NCBI RefSeq assembly: GCF_030268885.1
Contig: NZ_BSSA01000006.1
Span: 62,001 to 126,000, forward strand
Length of the DNA stretch: 64,000 nt
Origin: Kitasatospora phosalacinea
GTDB taxonomy: Bacteria > Actinomycetota > Actinomycetes > Streptomycetales > Streptomycetaceae
Reading direction: 5' to 3'
The translations under genes and the position numbers were made by a program. Within the stretch, counting starts at the first letter, position 1, and each line of letters begins with the position of its first letter. Shown piece by piece: positions 51,843-60,570 of this stretch. The notes beneath the pieces were generated by a model that saw only the letters and a program-made list of their open reading frames with translations, did no database searches and was not told where the DNA came from.

Positions 51843-51869
51843 ACCCGCAGTGAGGCTATAGCAACAACG

Positions 51870-51910
51870 AAGGGCCAACTCGTCCGGATCACCCCGGTGA
51901 GCTGGCCCTT
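51870..51910 (-). terminator. Element-borne terminator for the rebuilt tRNA-Thr
   Basis: AAGGGCCA-A-CTC (51870-51881) pairs with GAGCTGGCCCTT (51899-51910), 12 bp with one mismatch. It lies 18 bp beyond the 3' end of the tRNA and mimics in sequence and position the hairpin left at 38881-38923. Confidence 0.65.
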
Positions 51911-51927
51911 CTGCAGTGTCTGGCGCT

Positions 51928-51970
51928 GAGCCCCCTGTCGGGTTCGAACCGACGACCCCCGCTTTACAAG
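51928..51970 (-). repeat. attR: 43-bp direct repeat within tRNA-Thr
   Basis: This is the second copy of the 43-bp attachment core at 38950-38992. It supplies the 3' part of the functional tRNA-Thr gene, so integration leaves the tRNA intact. Confidence 0.92.
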
Positions 51971-52002
51971 AGCGGTGCTCTGGCCAGCTGAGCTAAGGAG
52001 GC
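51929..52002 (-). tRNA. tRNA-Thr (anticodon UGU)
   Basis: This 74-nt cloverleaf starts GCCTCCTTAGCTCAG. The anticodon loop CTTGTAAAG has anticodon UGU, the T arm has GGTTCGAACCC, and the acceptor stem GCCTCCT pairs with AGGGGGC (one U-G pair). No CCA is encoded. A possible promoter -10 (TACACT, 52048-52043 on the minus strand) lies upstream. It is the integration site of the AICE, whose attR provides its 3' end. Confidence 0.95.
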
Positions 52003-52168
52003 GTGGTGACCGTCCGCGGGATCCACGGCGGTACCAGTGGGCAGTGTACCGGGCGGGGCGCGCAGCCGTGGGGGTTGTGGGCCGCGAGCGGATCGATGGG
52101 GAACTCGGAGGCGCGGGAGGTCACGGGTCCGCTCCCCGCCCGGGGCTCCGCGGTCGGGGGAGAACGGT

Positions 52169-52208
52169 CCGGCCCGGCCGACCCCGGAGTGGGGGTCGAC
52201 CGGGCCGG
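52169..52208 (-). terminator. Terminator of the truncated minus-strand gene
   Basis: CCGGCCCGG/CCGGGCCGG and CGACCCC/GGGGTCG (52169-52185 with 52192-52208, one mismatch) form a strong hairpin 17 bp after the stop at 52226. It supports the idea that this stop belongs to a once-real gene. The rest of 52003-52225 shows no gene. Confidence 0.7.
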
Positions 52209-52225
52209 AGCTGTTCGGGGCGCGG

Positions 52226-52431
52226 TCAGGCTCCGACGCCGAGGGCGTTCGCGGTGGTGACGTACGCGGCCGCGAGCGCGTCGTAGTAGGTGTTGTTGGG
52301 CAGGATGCGGGCGCTGGAGTCGGTGTAGGTGTAGGTGTAGGTGGCGGTGTCCAGCGCACCGCCCGGGGTGTGACCGACGGAGACCGCGGCGGCGAAGTCC
52401 ACGGCCATGTCGGCGTTGCCGTTGAGGGGGC
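52226..52431 (-). pseudogene. C-terminal remnant of an unidentified gene
   Basis: About 65 codons on the minus strand read as a plausible protein end (NADMAVDFAAAVSVGHTPGGALDTATYTYTYTDSSARILPNNTYYDALAAAYVTTANALGVGA). A terminator follows. Upstream the frame turns into low-complexity sequence, with no start codon or ribosome site, near the junction with the RHS fragment. The composition suggests a secreted protein; the family is not recognised. Confidence 0.55.
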
Positions 52432-52489
52432 GCCGCCCGTCTGGCAGGTGTCGTCGGCCGCACTGGACGAGCCGCAGCGGATGTAGTTG

Positions 52490-53840
52490 TGGCGCTTCCA
52501 ACGGCACCTACGACGGCGAGCACTTCCGGGTCACCGAGAACGGCATCCAGTGCTGGTTCGGCCTGAACCAGCTGCCCGGCCACCGCTCCGGCCGCACCGA
52601 GACGAAGTCGGTCTGCACGGAGCCGGTGTACGGCGCCCGCGCCGGCGACCCCTGCCACGGCGCGACCTTCGCCGCTTCCTCCTGCACCCAGGGCTGGCGC
52701 TGGAACCTCGACTTCGTCGTGGACACCCGTGACAACGCCGCCGCGTACTACTACGCCCCGGAGACCGGCTACTACGGCACGAACGCGCAGCGCACGGCCG
52801 TCGCGTACACCCGGGGCGGCACGCTGTCCCGGATCGACTACGGCATGACCGCCTCCACCGTCCACGCGCAGACCGCGCCCGCCCAGGTGGTCTTCGACAC
52901 CTCCGAGCGCTGCCTCCCCGGCGTCCCGGCCGGTGCGGTCTGCGACGACGCGCACTTCACCGCGGCCAACGCCGCCCGATGGCCGGACGTCCCGGTCGAC
53001 CTGAAGTGCGACCAGGGCTCGTCGACCTGTGACACCCACACGCCGACCTCCTGGTCGCGCAAGCGGTTGACCACCATCACCACCCAGGTGCAGAACGCCG
53101 GCAGCACCCAGCAGGTCGACCGCTGGACCCTGGTCCACTCGTTCCCGGACGGTGGTGACCACGCGCCCACGCTCTGGCTGGACAGCGTCCAGCACACCGG
53201 CCCGGACACCACCGCGGGCGGCGGCCCGGCCCTGACCCTGCCCACCACCAGCTTCGACCCGCCGGCCCAACTGGCCAACCGGGTCGGCACGGTGAGCAAC
53301 CAGCCGGCCATGTACCACAACCGGATCAAGAACGTCGTGACCGAGTCCGGCGCACAGACCACGGTCAGCTACAACCCGACCGAGTGCACGCCCGCCAACC
53401 TGCCCGCCGATCCGGCCGGGAACACCAAGGCGTGCTTCCCCGTGCTGTGGACGCCCCCGGGCTACAGCAGCACCCAGAAGGACTGGTTCCACGAGTACAC
53501 CGTGGCGAGCGTGCGCACCGACGACCTGCACAACGCCAACCAGGACGGCACCTGCCCCTCCCCGCTCACCAGTTACCGCTACCTCGGCGGCGCGGCCTGG
53601 CACTACGACGACGGCAACGAGTTCGGCAAGGCCGAGTACACCTTGCCGGTCAAGGCGCTCCAGGCGTGGGGCTACGCGCCGTCGGGCATCGTCACCACGT
53701 ACGTGACGCGCTACCAGCACGCCGACGGGCGCGTCACCGAGAGGACCTGGAACTACTTCAAGATCCTCGCCTACGTTCCGACCGTCTACCCCGGGCCCGA
53801 AGCACCGGCCCACGTCATCCAGGAGATGCCGCCGAAGTAA
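52490..53840 (+). pseudogene. Internal fragment of an RHS/YD-repeat protein
   Basis: About 450 codons (SNGTYDGEHFRVTENGIQCWFGLNQLPGHRSGRTETKSVCTEPVYGARAGDPCHGATFAASSCTQGWRWNLDFVVDTRDNAAAYYYAPETGYYG..., then WYTPPGYSSTQKDWFHEY-like and YLGGAAWHYDDGNEF) match the N-terminal half of large streptomycete RHS-repeat surface proteins or toxins. The true N-terminus and signal peptide are missing, and the long YD-repeat and toxin parts are absent. After about 53650 the match stops and the frame ends in another short stretch (TTYVTRYQHADGRVTERTWNYFKILAYVPTVYPGPEAPAHVIQEMPPK). It is the debris of a polymorphic-toxin-type gene, joined head-to-head with the minus-strand remnant. Confidence 0.75.
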
Positions 53841-53872
53841 CCGCTCCCACCGTCCACACCGAAGGAGGTGCG

Positions 53873-54548
53873 GTGACACCGCACAACCGCCGGCGTCGCC
53901 GGCACCACCGGATCGTGCTCGCCGCGCTGGCCCTGGCCGCGGTGTCCTGCTCCCCGGGAGCGGGGCACCCCGGTCGGGCGGCGGGCACGACCACCGTTTC
54001 GTCCGCGAAGCCGAGCGCGGGACTGCCGCGGACGGACGCCTCGACGGTCCGCCGGGAGGCGCTGGGCTGGGCCGCCCGGAACCACGCCGAACCACGCCGA
54101 ACCGGGGCCGGGCGGGTTCGTCCCGGTCGGGTCGGATCCCGACTGGGATCCCGAACTGGTCTGGCAGTCCGCCGAGTCCGGTGACCTCTGCCTGGCCGAG
54201 GGCGACGGGCTCGGGGTGTCGTTCCTCTGCGAGAAGGCGGCCGACATCACGGCGATGCCGTCCCCGGGACTGAAGGGCGTCTTCGATGCCACTCTGGACG
54301 TGACGGCCCGGCGTTTCCGGGTGCTGATCCTCTCCACCGGGGAGGACCTGGTCTCCCTCGGCTGCACGGACGAGACGGTCCAGCCGCAGAAGGTCGTCGA
54401 GGTGGGTGTCGGCGGCAGCCGGTACGTGCTGTCGTGGGCGGCCATCGGCGCGGACCGCGGCGGCACCTACCGCGCCGCGGTCCACCGGAACGGCGCCGCC
54501 GCGTCGGAGAGCATCGTGCTCCACGCGATGGGCGAGGTGTCCTGCTGA
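53873..54548 (+). pseudogene. Lipoprotein gene frameshifted by a 10-bp tandem duplication
   Basis: The GTG at 53873 has a near-perfect ribosome site (AAGGAGGTG). It encodes an N-terminal lipoprotein-type signal (RRRRHHRIVLAALALAAVSC-SPG) and continues to WAARNHAEP. There, ACCACGCCGA is present twice in a row (54081-54100). Removing one copy restores a frame of 222 codons through GPGGFVPVGSDPDWDPELVWQSAESGDLCLAEGDGLGVSFLCEKAADITAMPSPG... to the TGA at 54548. As it stands, translation stops at 54184. It could be a dead gene, or a slippage-switchable one. The family is not recognised; it lies 33 bp after the RHS fragment, where an immunity-type gene might sit. Confidence 0.75.
54081..54100. repeat. 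10-bp tandem duplication ACCACGCCGA x2
   Basis: Two exact copies lie side by side and a partial third unit (ACC) follows. The duplication shifts the reading frame of the lipoprotein gene. Confidence 0.9.
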
Positions 54549-54668
54549 CGCGCTCGACCACCGCACGACCGGGCCGCCGTCTCCCCTCCGGGGGAGGCGG
54601 CGGTCCGTCGTTCCGGGCCGGTGCGGCGGGTGTGACCGGATCGATGCGAACTCGGGGGCGGTGGAGGG

Positions 54669-54737
54669 CTGACAAAACGATGAACTGCCAGGTAGCGTCG
54701 CGGGGAGCCGTACCCGACGGCCGTGGTCCAGACCGGT
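54669..54737 (+). promoter_or_regulatory. msiK promoter with a dre-like site
   Basis: CTGACA (54669-54674) and TAGCGT (54693-54698), spaced 18 bp, form a clear vegetative promoter. At 54722-54737, just downstream of the expected start point, CGTGGTCCAGACCGGT resembles the DasR dre consensus AGTGGTCTAGACCACT, with the GGTC-N-AGACC core kept. Binding is unproven. Confidence 0.5.
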
Positions 54738-54810
54738 CGGGGGCGGTGGGAAACATCCACCTTTACTCGGATCGTCCGGCACGTTCCTGCCGGTGAAGGA
54801 GAGAAGCACC

Positions 54811-55908
<1,098 letters not shown>

Positions 55909-56116
55909 CCCCGGCTCCGGAGGGGCGCCGCACCTGACGGCGGCGCCCGTCCCACCGCTTCTTCCACGGAACCCCCTGCCCACGGCGGTCGGCAGGGGGT
56001 TCCGGCGTTCTCCGGGTGCGTTCCGTCAACCCGACGGGGGTACAAAACGGGACACCCGTCACCCGATGGGGTAACGTGACGCGCCCGCTCCGCCACGCAG
56101 CGCTACTCTCCTGTGC

Positions 56117-56554
56117 GTGAAACAGCTCGTGCGCCGCATCGCCCAGACCGTTGCCCTCACCCTGCCGGTGATCCTGGTGACCACCGGCACGCTCGCCGTG
56201 ACCCGCGTCCCGTGGGCCCCGCCGACGGGGCTGGACCAGCAGGTGGTCGCGGCCTCCAGCGGCGACGGCACCATCGGCCGCACCTCCACCGTCCCCAGCA
56301 CCGAGGGCATGGCCCCGCAGGACGCCCTCCGGGTGGACCTGATGGAGGAGTTGAAGAACCACAACCCGGGGACGGCGCTCGACCTGCTGGAGCGCACCAT
56401 GCGCGAGAAGCCCTCGCTGACCCCGTACTGCAGCCAGCTGGCCGGCGAGCTCGGCCGCGCCGCGGTGAAGAAGTACCAGGGCGACGTGCAGCGCGCCCGC
56501 TCCTTCGCCCGCCCGGTCTGCGACGGCTCGTTCGCCGCCGGCGTGGTCAACTGA
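56117..56554 (+). CDS. Small exported/membrane-anchored protein of unknown function
   Basis: This 145-residue protein has one N-terminal hydrophobic helix (TVALTLPVILVTTGTLAVTRVPWAPP) and a small helical extracellular domain with two Cys residues (LTPYCSQLAGELGRAAVKKYQGDVQRARSFARPVCDGSFAAGVVN) that may form a disulfide. GTG start; a -10-like TACTCT (56104-56109) ends 7 bp upstream, suggesting a leaderless mRNA. Conserved neighbourhood with msiK and a nucleotidyltransferase, but no function is known. Confidence 0.75.
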   Translation: MKQLVRRIAQTVALTLPVILVTTGTLAVTRVPWAPPTGLDQQVVAASSGDGTIGRTSTVPSTEGMAPQDALRVDLMEELKNHNPGTALDLLERTMREKPSLTPYCSQLAGELGRAAVKKYQGDVQRARSFARPVCDGSFAAGVVN

Positions 56555-56767
56555 GCGCTCCCGGCCGACGGTTCCCTGCCCGACGTTTCCCCGGCTGAGC
56601 ACTCCGCAGTCGGCCATCTCCGCTGAGCGTCCCACCGCTGAGCGTCCCACCGCCGGGCGGCCCGCCACCGTACCGCCAACCGGCGCGCCGGGCAGGGCCG
56701 TGGGCCCCGGCGAGGCGTGCGCCCGCGGGCCCGTCCCCGGGCGGACGGGCCCGCTATCGTGGCGCGC

Positions 56768-57520
56768 ATGACAGCAGACACCACCGGCACCGCCCCGGGT
56801 GCCACTGCCCCCGCCGTCACCCAGGCGGTGATCCTGGCGGGCGGTCAGGGCTCGCGGCTGCGGCCGTACACCGACGACCGGCCCAAGCCGCTGGTGGAGA
56901 TCCCCGGCACCGGCAAGCCGATCATCGGGCACCAGTTGGAGTGGCTGGCCGCCGAGGGCGTCACCGACGTGGTGGTCTCCTGCGGGCACCTGGCCGAGGT
57001 GCTGCAGGAGTGGCTGGAGCAGGCCGACCTGCCGCTCCGGACCAGGACCGTGGTGGAGGCCGAACCACTGGGCCGCGGCGGCGGGTTGAAGTACGCGTCG
57101 GCCGCCCTGCCGCGCCCCGCCGAGCCCTGGTACGCCACCAACGGCGACATCTGGACCAGGTTCAGCCTGCGCGAGATGGCCGCCTTCCACCACGAGCGGG
57201 CCGCGGTCGCGACCCTGGCGCTGGCCCGGCCGCGGATCCCGTGGGGTGCGGTGGAGACCGACCGGTTCGGCAACGTGCTGGACTTCATCGAGGCCCCGCC
57301 GTCCCCGTTCCTGATCAACGCGGGCCTGTACGTCTTCGCACCGGGCTTCCACGAGCTGCTGCCCGAGGTCGGCGACCACGAGCGCACCACCTTCCCGCAG
57401 CTCGCCCGCGACCGCCGCCTGGCCGGCTACCAACTGCCGCAGGGCTGCTACTGGCGGGCCATCGACACCGCCAAGGACCTCGCCGAGGCCGCCAAGGAGC
57501 TCGCCGCGACCCGGAAGTAG
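56768..57520 (+). CDS. Sugar-1-phosphate nucleotidyltransferase-family protein
   Basis: This 250-residue protein shows the NTP-transferase core AVILAGGQGSRLRPYTDDRPKPLVEI (GGxGxRLxPxT...PKPL) and EAEPLGRGGGLKYAS. NGDIWTR provides the metal-binding Asp, and FLINAGLYVF follows. It should make an NDP-sugar or NDP-alditol; the substrate is unknown. It is shorter than full GlmU/ManB types and lacks the C-terminal left-handed helix. TATCGT (56755-56760) lies 7 bp before the ATG, so the gene looks leaderless. Confidence 0.92.
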   Translation: MTADTTGTAPGATAPAVTQAVILAGGQGSRLRPYTDDRPKPLVEIPGTGKPIIGHQLEWLAAEGVTDVVVSCGHLAEVLQEWLEQADLPLRTRTVVEAEPLGRGGGLKYASAALPRPAEPWYATNGDIWTRFSLREMAAFHHERAAVATLALARPRIPWGAVETDRFGNVLDFIEAPPSPFLINAGLYVFAPGFHELLPEVGDHERTTFPQLARDRRLAGYQLPQGCYWRAIDTAKDLAEAAKELAATRK

Positions 57521-57523
57521 CCG

Positions 57524-57605
57524 GAAGCCGACCGGAACGGCCCCGAACGGCCCGAAGCGGCCCGGAGCGGCCGGAAGCAGCCGGAAGCAGCCGGAAGCGG
57601 CCCCG
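57524..57605. repeat. Imperfect 10-11-bp minisatellite (CCGGAAGCAG-like)
   Basis: A run of degenerate units of the type GGCCGGAAGCAGCC, best preserved at about 57570-57600, lies after the nucleotidyltransferase stop. Every unit contains CCGGAA or CCCGAA. Confidence 0.65.
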
Positions 57606-57646
57606 GGCGGCCCCCGCGGTCGGCCGAGCCGCAGAAGCCCCGCAGA

Positions 57647-57694
57647 ACGGCCGTAGGGCCCCTCCTCCGCACCGGGGAGGGGCCCTACGGCCGT
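57647..57694. terminator. Strong bidirectional terminator
   Basis: A 19-bp perfect inverted repeat (57647-57665 with 57676-57694) with a 10-base loop lies between the convergent nucleotidyltransferase and DoxX genes. Confidence 0.9.
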
Positions 57695-57705
57695 GTACGG
57701 GCCCG

Positions 57706-59346
57706 TCAGGCGGTGCCCGCGGGCTGCTGCGGGCTCATGCCGAGCTCCAGCAGCGGCGGCCCGCTGCCCAGCAGCCCGCCGATCACGCCGTGCGACGGCT
57801 GCGCGGTGCGCGGAGTGCCCGTGGGGGCGCCGCCGCTGCCGGTGCCGCCCGCCGCCGAGCCGCCGCCGGTGGTGCCGCCCGAGCCGGAGGTGCCGGAGCC
57901 GCCGCGCGTGGAGGGCGGGGTGCTGCTGGTCGAACTGCCCCCGTTCTGCTTGGACTTGCTGCCGCTGCGGCTGGGCGAGGGCGAGGGCGTCGAGGAGGCC
58001 GGGGCCTTGCTCGGGCCGGTGCTGGGGCTGGGCGAGGGCGTCGGCGCGGGTGCGGACGGCGACGGGCCGCTGCTGGGCCAGATCGGGGAGCCGTAGTCCG
58101 TGGGCGGCTTGGCGGGGGCCTTGGTGTCGCCGGTGCGGACCGCCGCGCCCAGCAGCGAGCCGGACAGCAGGGTCAGGCCGACCACGACCGCGGTGACCAC
58201 GCCGCGGCGGCGCAGCATCCGCCGCCGGACGGCGCCCGGCGCGGTGGGCCCGTGCCGCCGGAACGCCTCCAGGGCGATCCGGCCGTCCAGCGAGGCGAAC
58301 GGGGCTCCGGCGATCAGCAGCGGGCTCCAGGCCGCGAGGAAGATCAGGTCGGGGGTGTCGTAGACCGGCACCGCCTTCCAGCTCACGGTGAACAGCAGCG
58401 CCGCGGAGAGCGCCATCGCGGTGCCGGCCGCGAGCCGCTGCCACAGGCCCAGGATGGACAGCACGCCGACCACGACCTCCAGGAAGGAGACCGCGAGCCC
58501 GGCGCCGACCGGGTGGGCCATCGCGAAGTCCAGCAGCGGCTGGGCGACCTTCCACGGGTGCAGCGAGGCGAGCCAGCGCATCATCGAGCCGCGCTCGCCG
58601 CCGTCGAAGTACACCGGGTCGCACAGCTTGCTGAACCCGGCGTACACCGACAGCGAGCCGAGCAGCACCCGCAGCGGCAGCAGCACCAGGCCGAGGTCGA
58701 CCCGGCGGCCGGGGTACCAGGCGTGCTTGGAGCCCTCGCTGAGCGACGGCACCTCGGGCAGTTCGCCCTCGGGCTGCCAGCTGCGCCCGGCGCCGATCCG
58801 GACCGACTCGTCCAGCAGGTCGGGGACGCCGACGTGCGGGGTCTCCCCGGGGCCGGTGGACCCGTCGCCCGGCCCGTACTGCCGCGGGACGGCCTGGAGC
58901 TGCTGGGTGTCGTCGTCGGCGCGGCCCTTGGCGGGGGCGGGCACGGTGGTCAGCCGGACGGCTTCCAGCAGCTGGGTCGCGGCGGTGTCGCCGGGCCCGG
59001 CCTGGCCGCTCCAGGCGGTGACCACCCGCGCCTTGCGGCGGGGCGCCGCGCCGGTGACCGAGGCGGCGGTGATCCCGGCCAGCGCGGGCACCGACGACGC
59101 GGGCACCACGACCTGCGGGGTGACCGTCGGGCGGACGCCGCTCTGCAGGCCGTACGGGTCACCGAAGGCGGCACCGGCCGGGGCGTCGATCATCGGGGCC
59201 ACCGGGGCGGAGAGCCTGACCCGGAAGCTGGCCTGGGTGCTGCTGAGCCTCGACGGGTCGGACGGCACCCGGACCGTGTTGAGGACCGGTCCGTCGTCTA
59301 TCCCCGCGGGGCGCTGCCCGAGGCGCAGAGGTGTTCTGGTGTCCAC
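57706..59346 (-). CDS. DoxX-family membrane protein with long N-terminal and Ser/Pro tails
   Basis: This 546-residue protein has a hydrophilic N-terminal half of about 200 residues without recognisable domain. A DoxX-type four-helix core follows (LLPLRVLLGSLSVYAGFSKLCDPVYFDGG...MRWLASLHPW...PVGAGLAVSFLEVVVGVLSILGLWQRLAAGTAMALSAALLFTVSW, then DLIFLAAWSPLLIAGAP). One more hydrophobic segment (VVTAVVVGLTLLSGSLLGAAV) precedes a Ser/Pro/Thr/Gly-rich tail with probable wall or surface exposure. Some DoxX proteins form oxidoreductase complexes, but nothing here specifies the activity. GTG start at 59346 close to a GAGGGG sequence. Confidence 0.82.
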   Translation of the reverse strand: MDTRTPLRLGQRPAGIDDGPVLNTVRVPSDPSRLSSTQASFRVRLSAPVAPMIDAPAGAAFGDPYGLQSGVRPTVTPQVVVPASSVPALAGITAASVTGAAPRRKARVVTAWSGQAGPGDTAATQLLEAVRLTTVPAPAKGRADDDTQQLQAVPRQYGPGDGSTGPGETPHVGVPDLLDESVRIGAGRSWQPEGELPEVPSLSEGSKHAWYPGRRVDLGLVLLPLRVLLGSLSVYAGFSKLCDPVYFDGGERGSMMRWLASLHPWKVAQPLLDFAMAHPVGAGLAVSFLEVVVGVLSILGLWQRLAAGTAMALSAALLFTVSWKAVPVYDTPDLIFLAAWSPLLIAGAPFASLDGRIALEAFRRHGPTAPGAVRRRMLRRRGVVTAVVVGLTLLSGSLLGAAVRTGDTKAPAKPPTDYGSPIWPSSGPSPSAPAPTPSPSPSTGPSKAPASSTPSPSPSRSGSKSKQNGGSSTSSTPPSTRGGSGTSGSGGTTGGGSAAGGTGSGGAPTGTPRTAQPSHGVIGGLLGSGPPLLELGMSPQQPAGTA

Positions 59347-59484
59347 ACCCCTCTAACCGGGTGACGGGCCCCGAGGACACTCTCCCGGGTGGATTCCGGG
59401 AGGGGATTTGAAGTGATCATGGGAAAACCGACCGGGCCCGACCGGACCCGACCGGTTCCCCCACGAAAACGACCCGCCGGGCCG

Positions 59485-60477
59485 TCAGCGCTTGGCGCGC
59501 AGCCGGGCGGCCTCGTACAGCACCACGCCGGCGGCCACACCGGCGTTCAGCGACTCGGTCTGCCCGGGCATCGGGATCCGCACCCGCAGGTCGCAGGTCT
59601 CCGAGACCAGGCGGGACAGGCCCTTGCCCTCGGAGCCGGCCACGATCACCACGGGGCCGGTCAGCGCGTCCAGGTCGCCGATCTCCGCCTCGCCGTCGGC
59701 GGCCAGGCCGACCACCATCAGGCCCGCCTTCTGGTACGCCTCCAGCGCGCGGGTCAGGTTGGTGGCGCGGGCCACGGGCAGGCGCGCCGCCGCGCCGGAG
59801 GAGGTCTTCCAGGCACCGGCGGTCATGCCGGCCGCCCGGCGCTCCGGGATCACCACGCCGTGCGCGCCGAACGCGGCGGCCGAGCGGACGACCGCGCCCA
59901 GGTTGCGGGAGTCGGTGACGCCGTCCAGCGCGACGATCAGCGCGTCCTGCCCGGCCTCGGCGGCGCCCTCCAGCAGGTCATCGGGGTGCGCGTACTCGTA
60001 CGGCGGGACCTGCAGCACCAGGCCCTGGTGGTTGAGGCCGCCGGTCATCTGGTCCAGCTGCGGGCGCGGGGCCTCCATCAGCGGGACGCCGCGCTCGTTG
60101 GCGGCCTGGAAGGCGTCCCGGACGCGGTCGTCGGTGTCGATGAACTGCTGCACGTACAGGGCGGTCGCCGGGACGCCGCCCTGCAGCGCCTCGACCACCG
60201 AGTTGCGGCCCACCACCAGCTCGGCCGCGCCCGCGCCGCCGCGGCCGCTGCGCGAACCGGCACCGGCGCGGCGCATGCCCGCACGGGACTTGGCGTCGCG
60301 CTCGCGCTTGAGCGCGGCGTTGGCGGCGCGCTGCTTGGGGTGCCCCTTGCGGGCCTCGCCGGGCGGGGTCGGGCCCTTGCCCTGCAGTGCCTTCCGGCTG
60401 TGGCCGCCGGTACCGACACTCGCGCCCTTCTTCGATCCGGGGTTGCGGCGGTTCCTGCGCTGGCTGTTGCCGGCCAT
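59485..60477 (-). CDS. rlmB: 23S rRNA (guanosine-2'-O-)-methyltransferase RlmB
   Basis: This 330-residue SpoU-family methyltransferase has a deep trefoil knot. The N-terminal 85 residues are basic and low-complexity (actinobacterial extension). The L30e-like substrate domain begins LVVGRNSVVEALQGG. SpoU motifs are DGVTDSRNLGAVVRSAAAFG, VIVAGSEGKGLSRLV and IPMPGQTESLNAGVAAGVVLYE. It modifies a conserved guanosine in the peptidyltransferase region of 23S rRNA. It follows cysS on the same strand, 93 bp away. Confidence 0.95.
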   Translation of the reverse strand: MAGNSQRRNRRNPGSKKGASVGTGGHSRKALQGKGPTPPGEARKGHPKQRAANAALKRERDAKSRAGMRRAGAGSRSGRGGAGAAELVVGRNSVVEALQGGVPATALYVQQFIDTDDRVRDAFQAANERGVPLMEAPRPQLDQMTGGLNHQGLVLQVPPYEYAHPDDLLEGAAEAGQDALIVALDGVTDSRNLGAVVRSAAAFGAHGVVIPERRAAGMTAGAWKTSSGAAARLPVARATNLTRALEAYQKAGLMVVGLAADGEAEIGDLDALTGPVVIVAGSEGKGLSRLVSETCDLRVRIPMPGQTESLNAGVAAGVVLYEAARLRAKR

Positions 60478-60570
60478 GGCTGTACTTCCTGTCTCTGCGT
60501 CTGCTTCGTGCGTCGGGGCCGCACCCCTACAAAGGTACGGCCCCTGCGCGCCCCGGGGGGCTACTGGTTG

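Larger units (their letters stand above)
38993..51970. mobile_element. Actinomycete integrative and conjugative element (AICE), pSAM2-like, about 13.0 kb
   Basis: The element is bounded by 43-bp direct repeats of tRNA-Thr and carries the full AICE set: tyrosine integrase, excisionase, RepSA-like initiator, FtsK/TraB-type DNA translocase, Spd-like spread proteins and an XRE-TPR regulator. Integrase arm-type repeats lie inside both ends. All modules appear intact, so it may still be mobile. Cargo is a NYN-domain gene at the left end and two nuclease-like genes at the right end, all visibly richer in A/T than the transfer genes. Confidence 0.93.

Noticed and set aside
52407..52490. ATG at 52407 as the start of the RHS frame
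   Set aside because: The first 28 codons are the antisense of the minus-strand remnant and are Arg/Ser-rich low complexity; homology begins only at about 52490.
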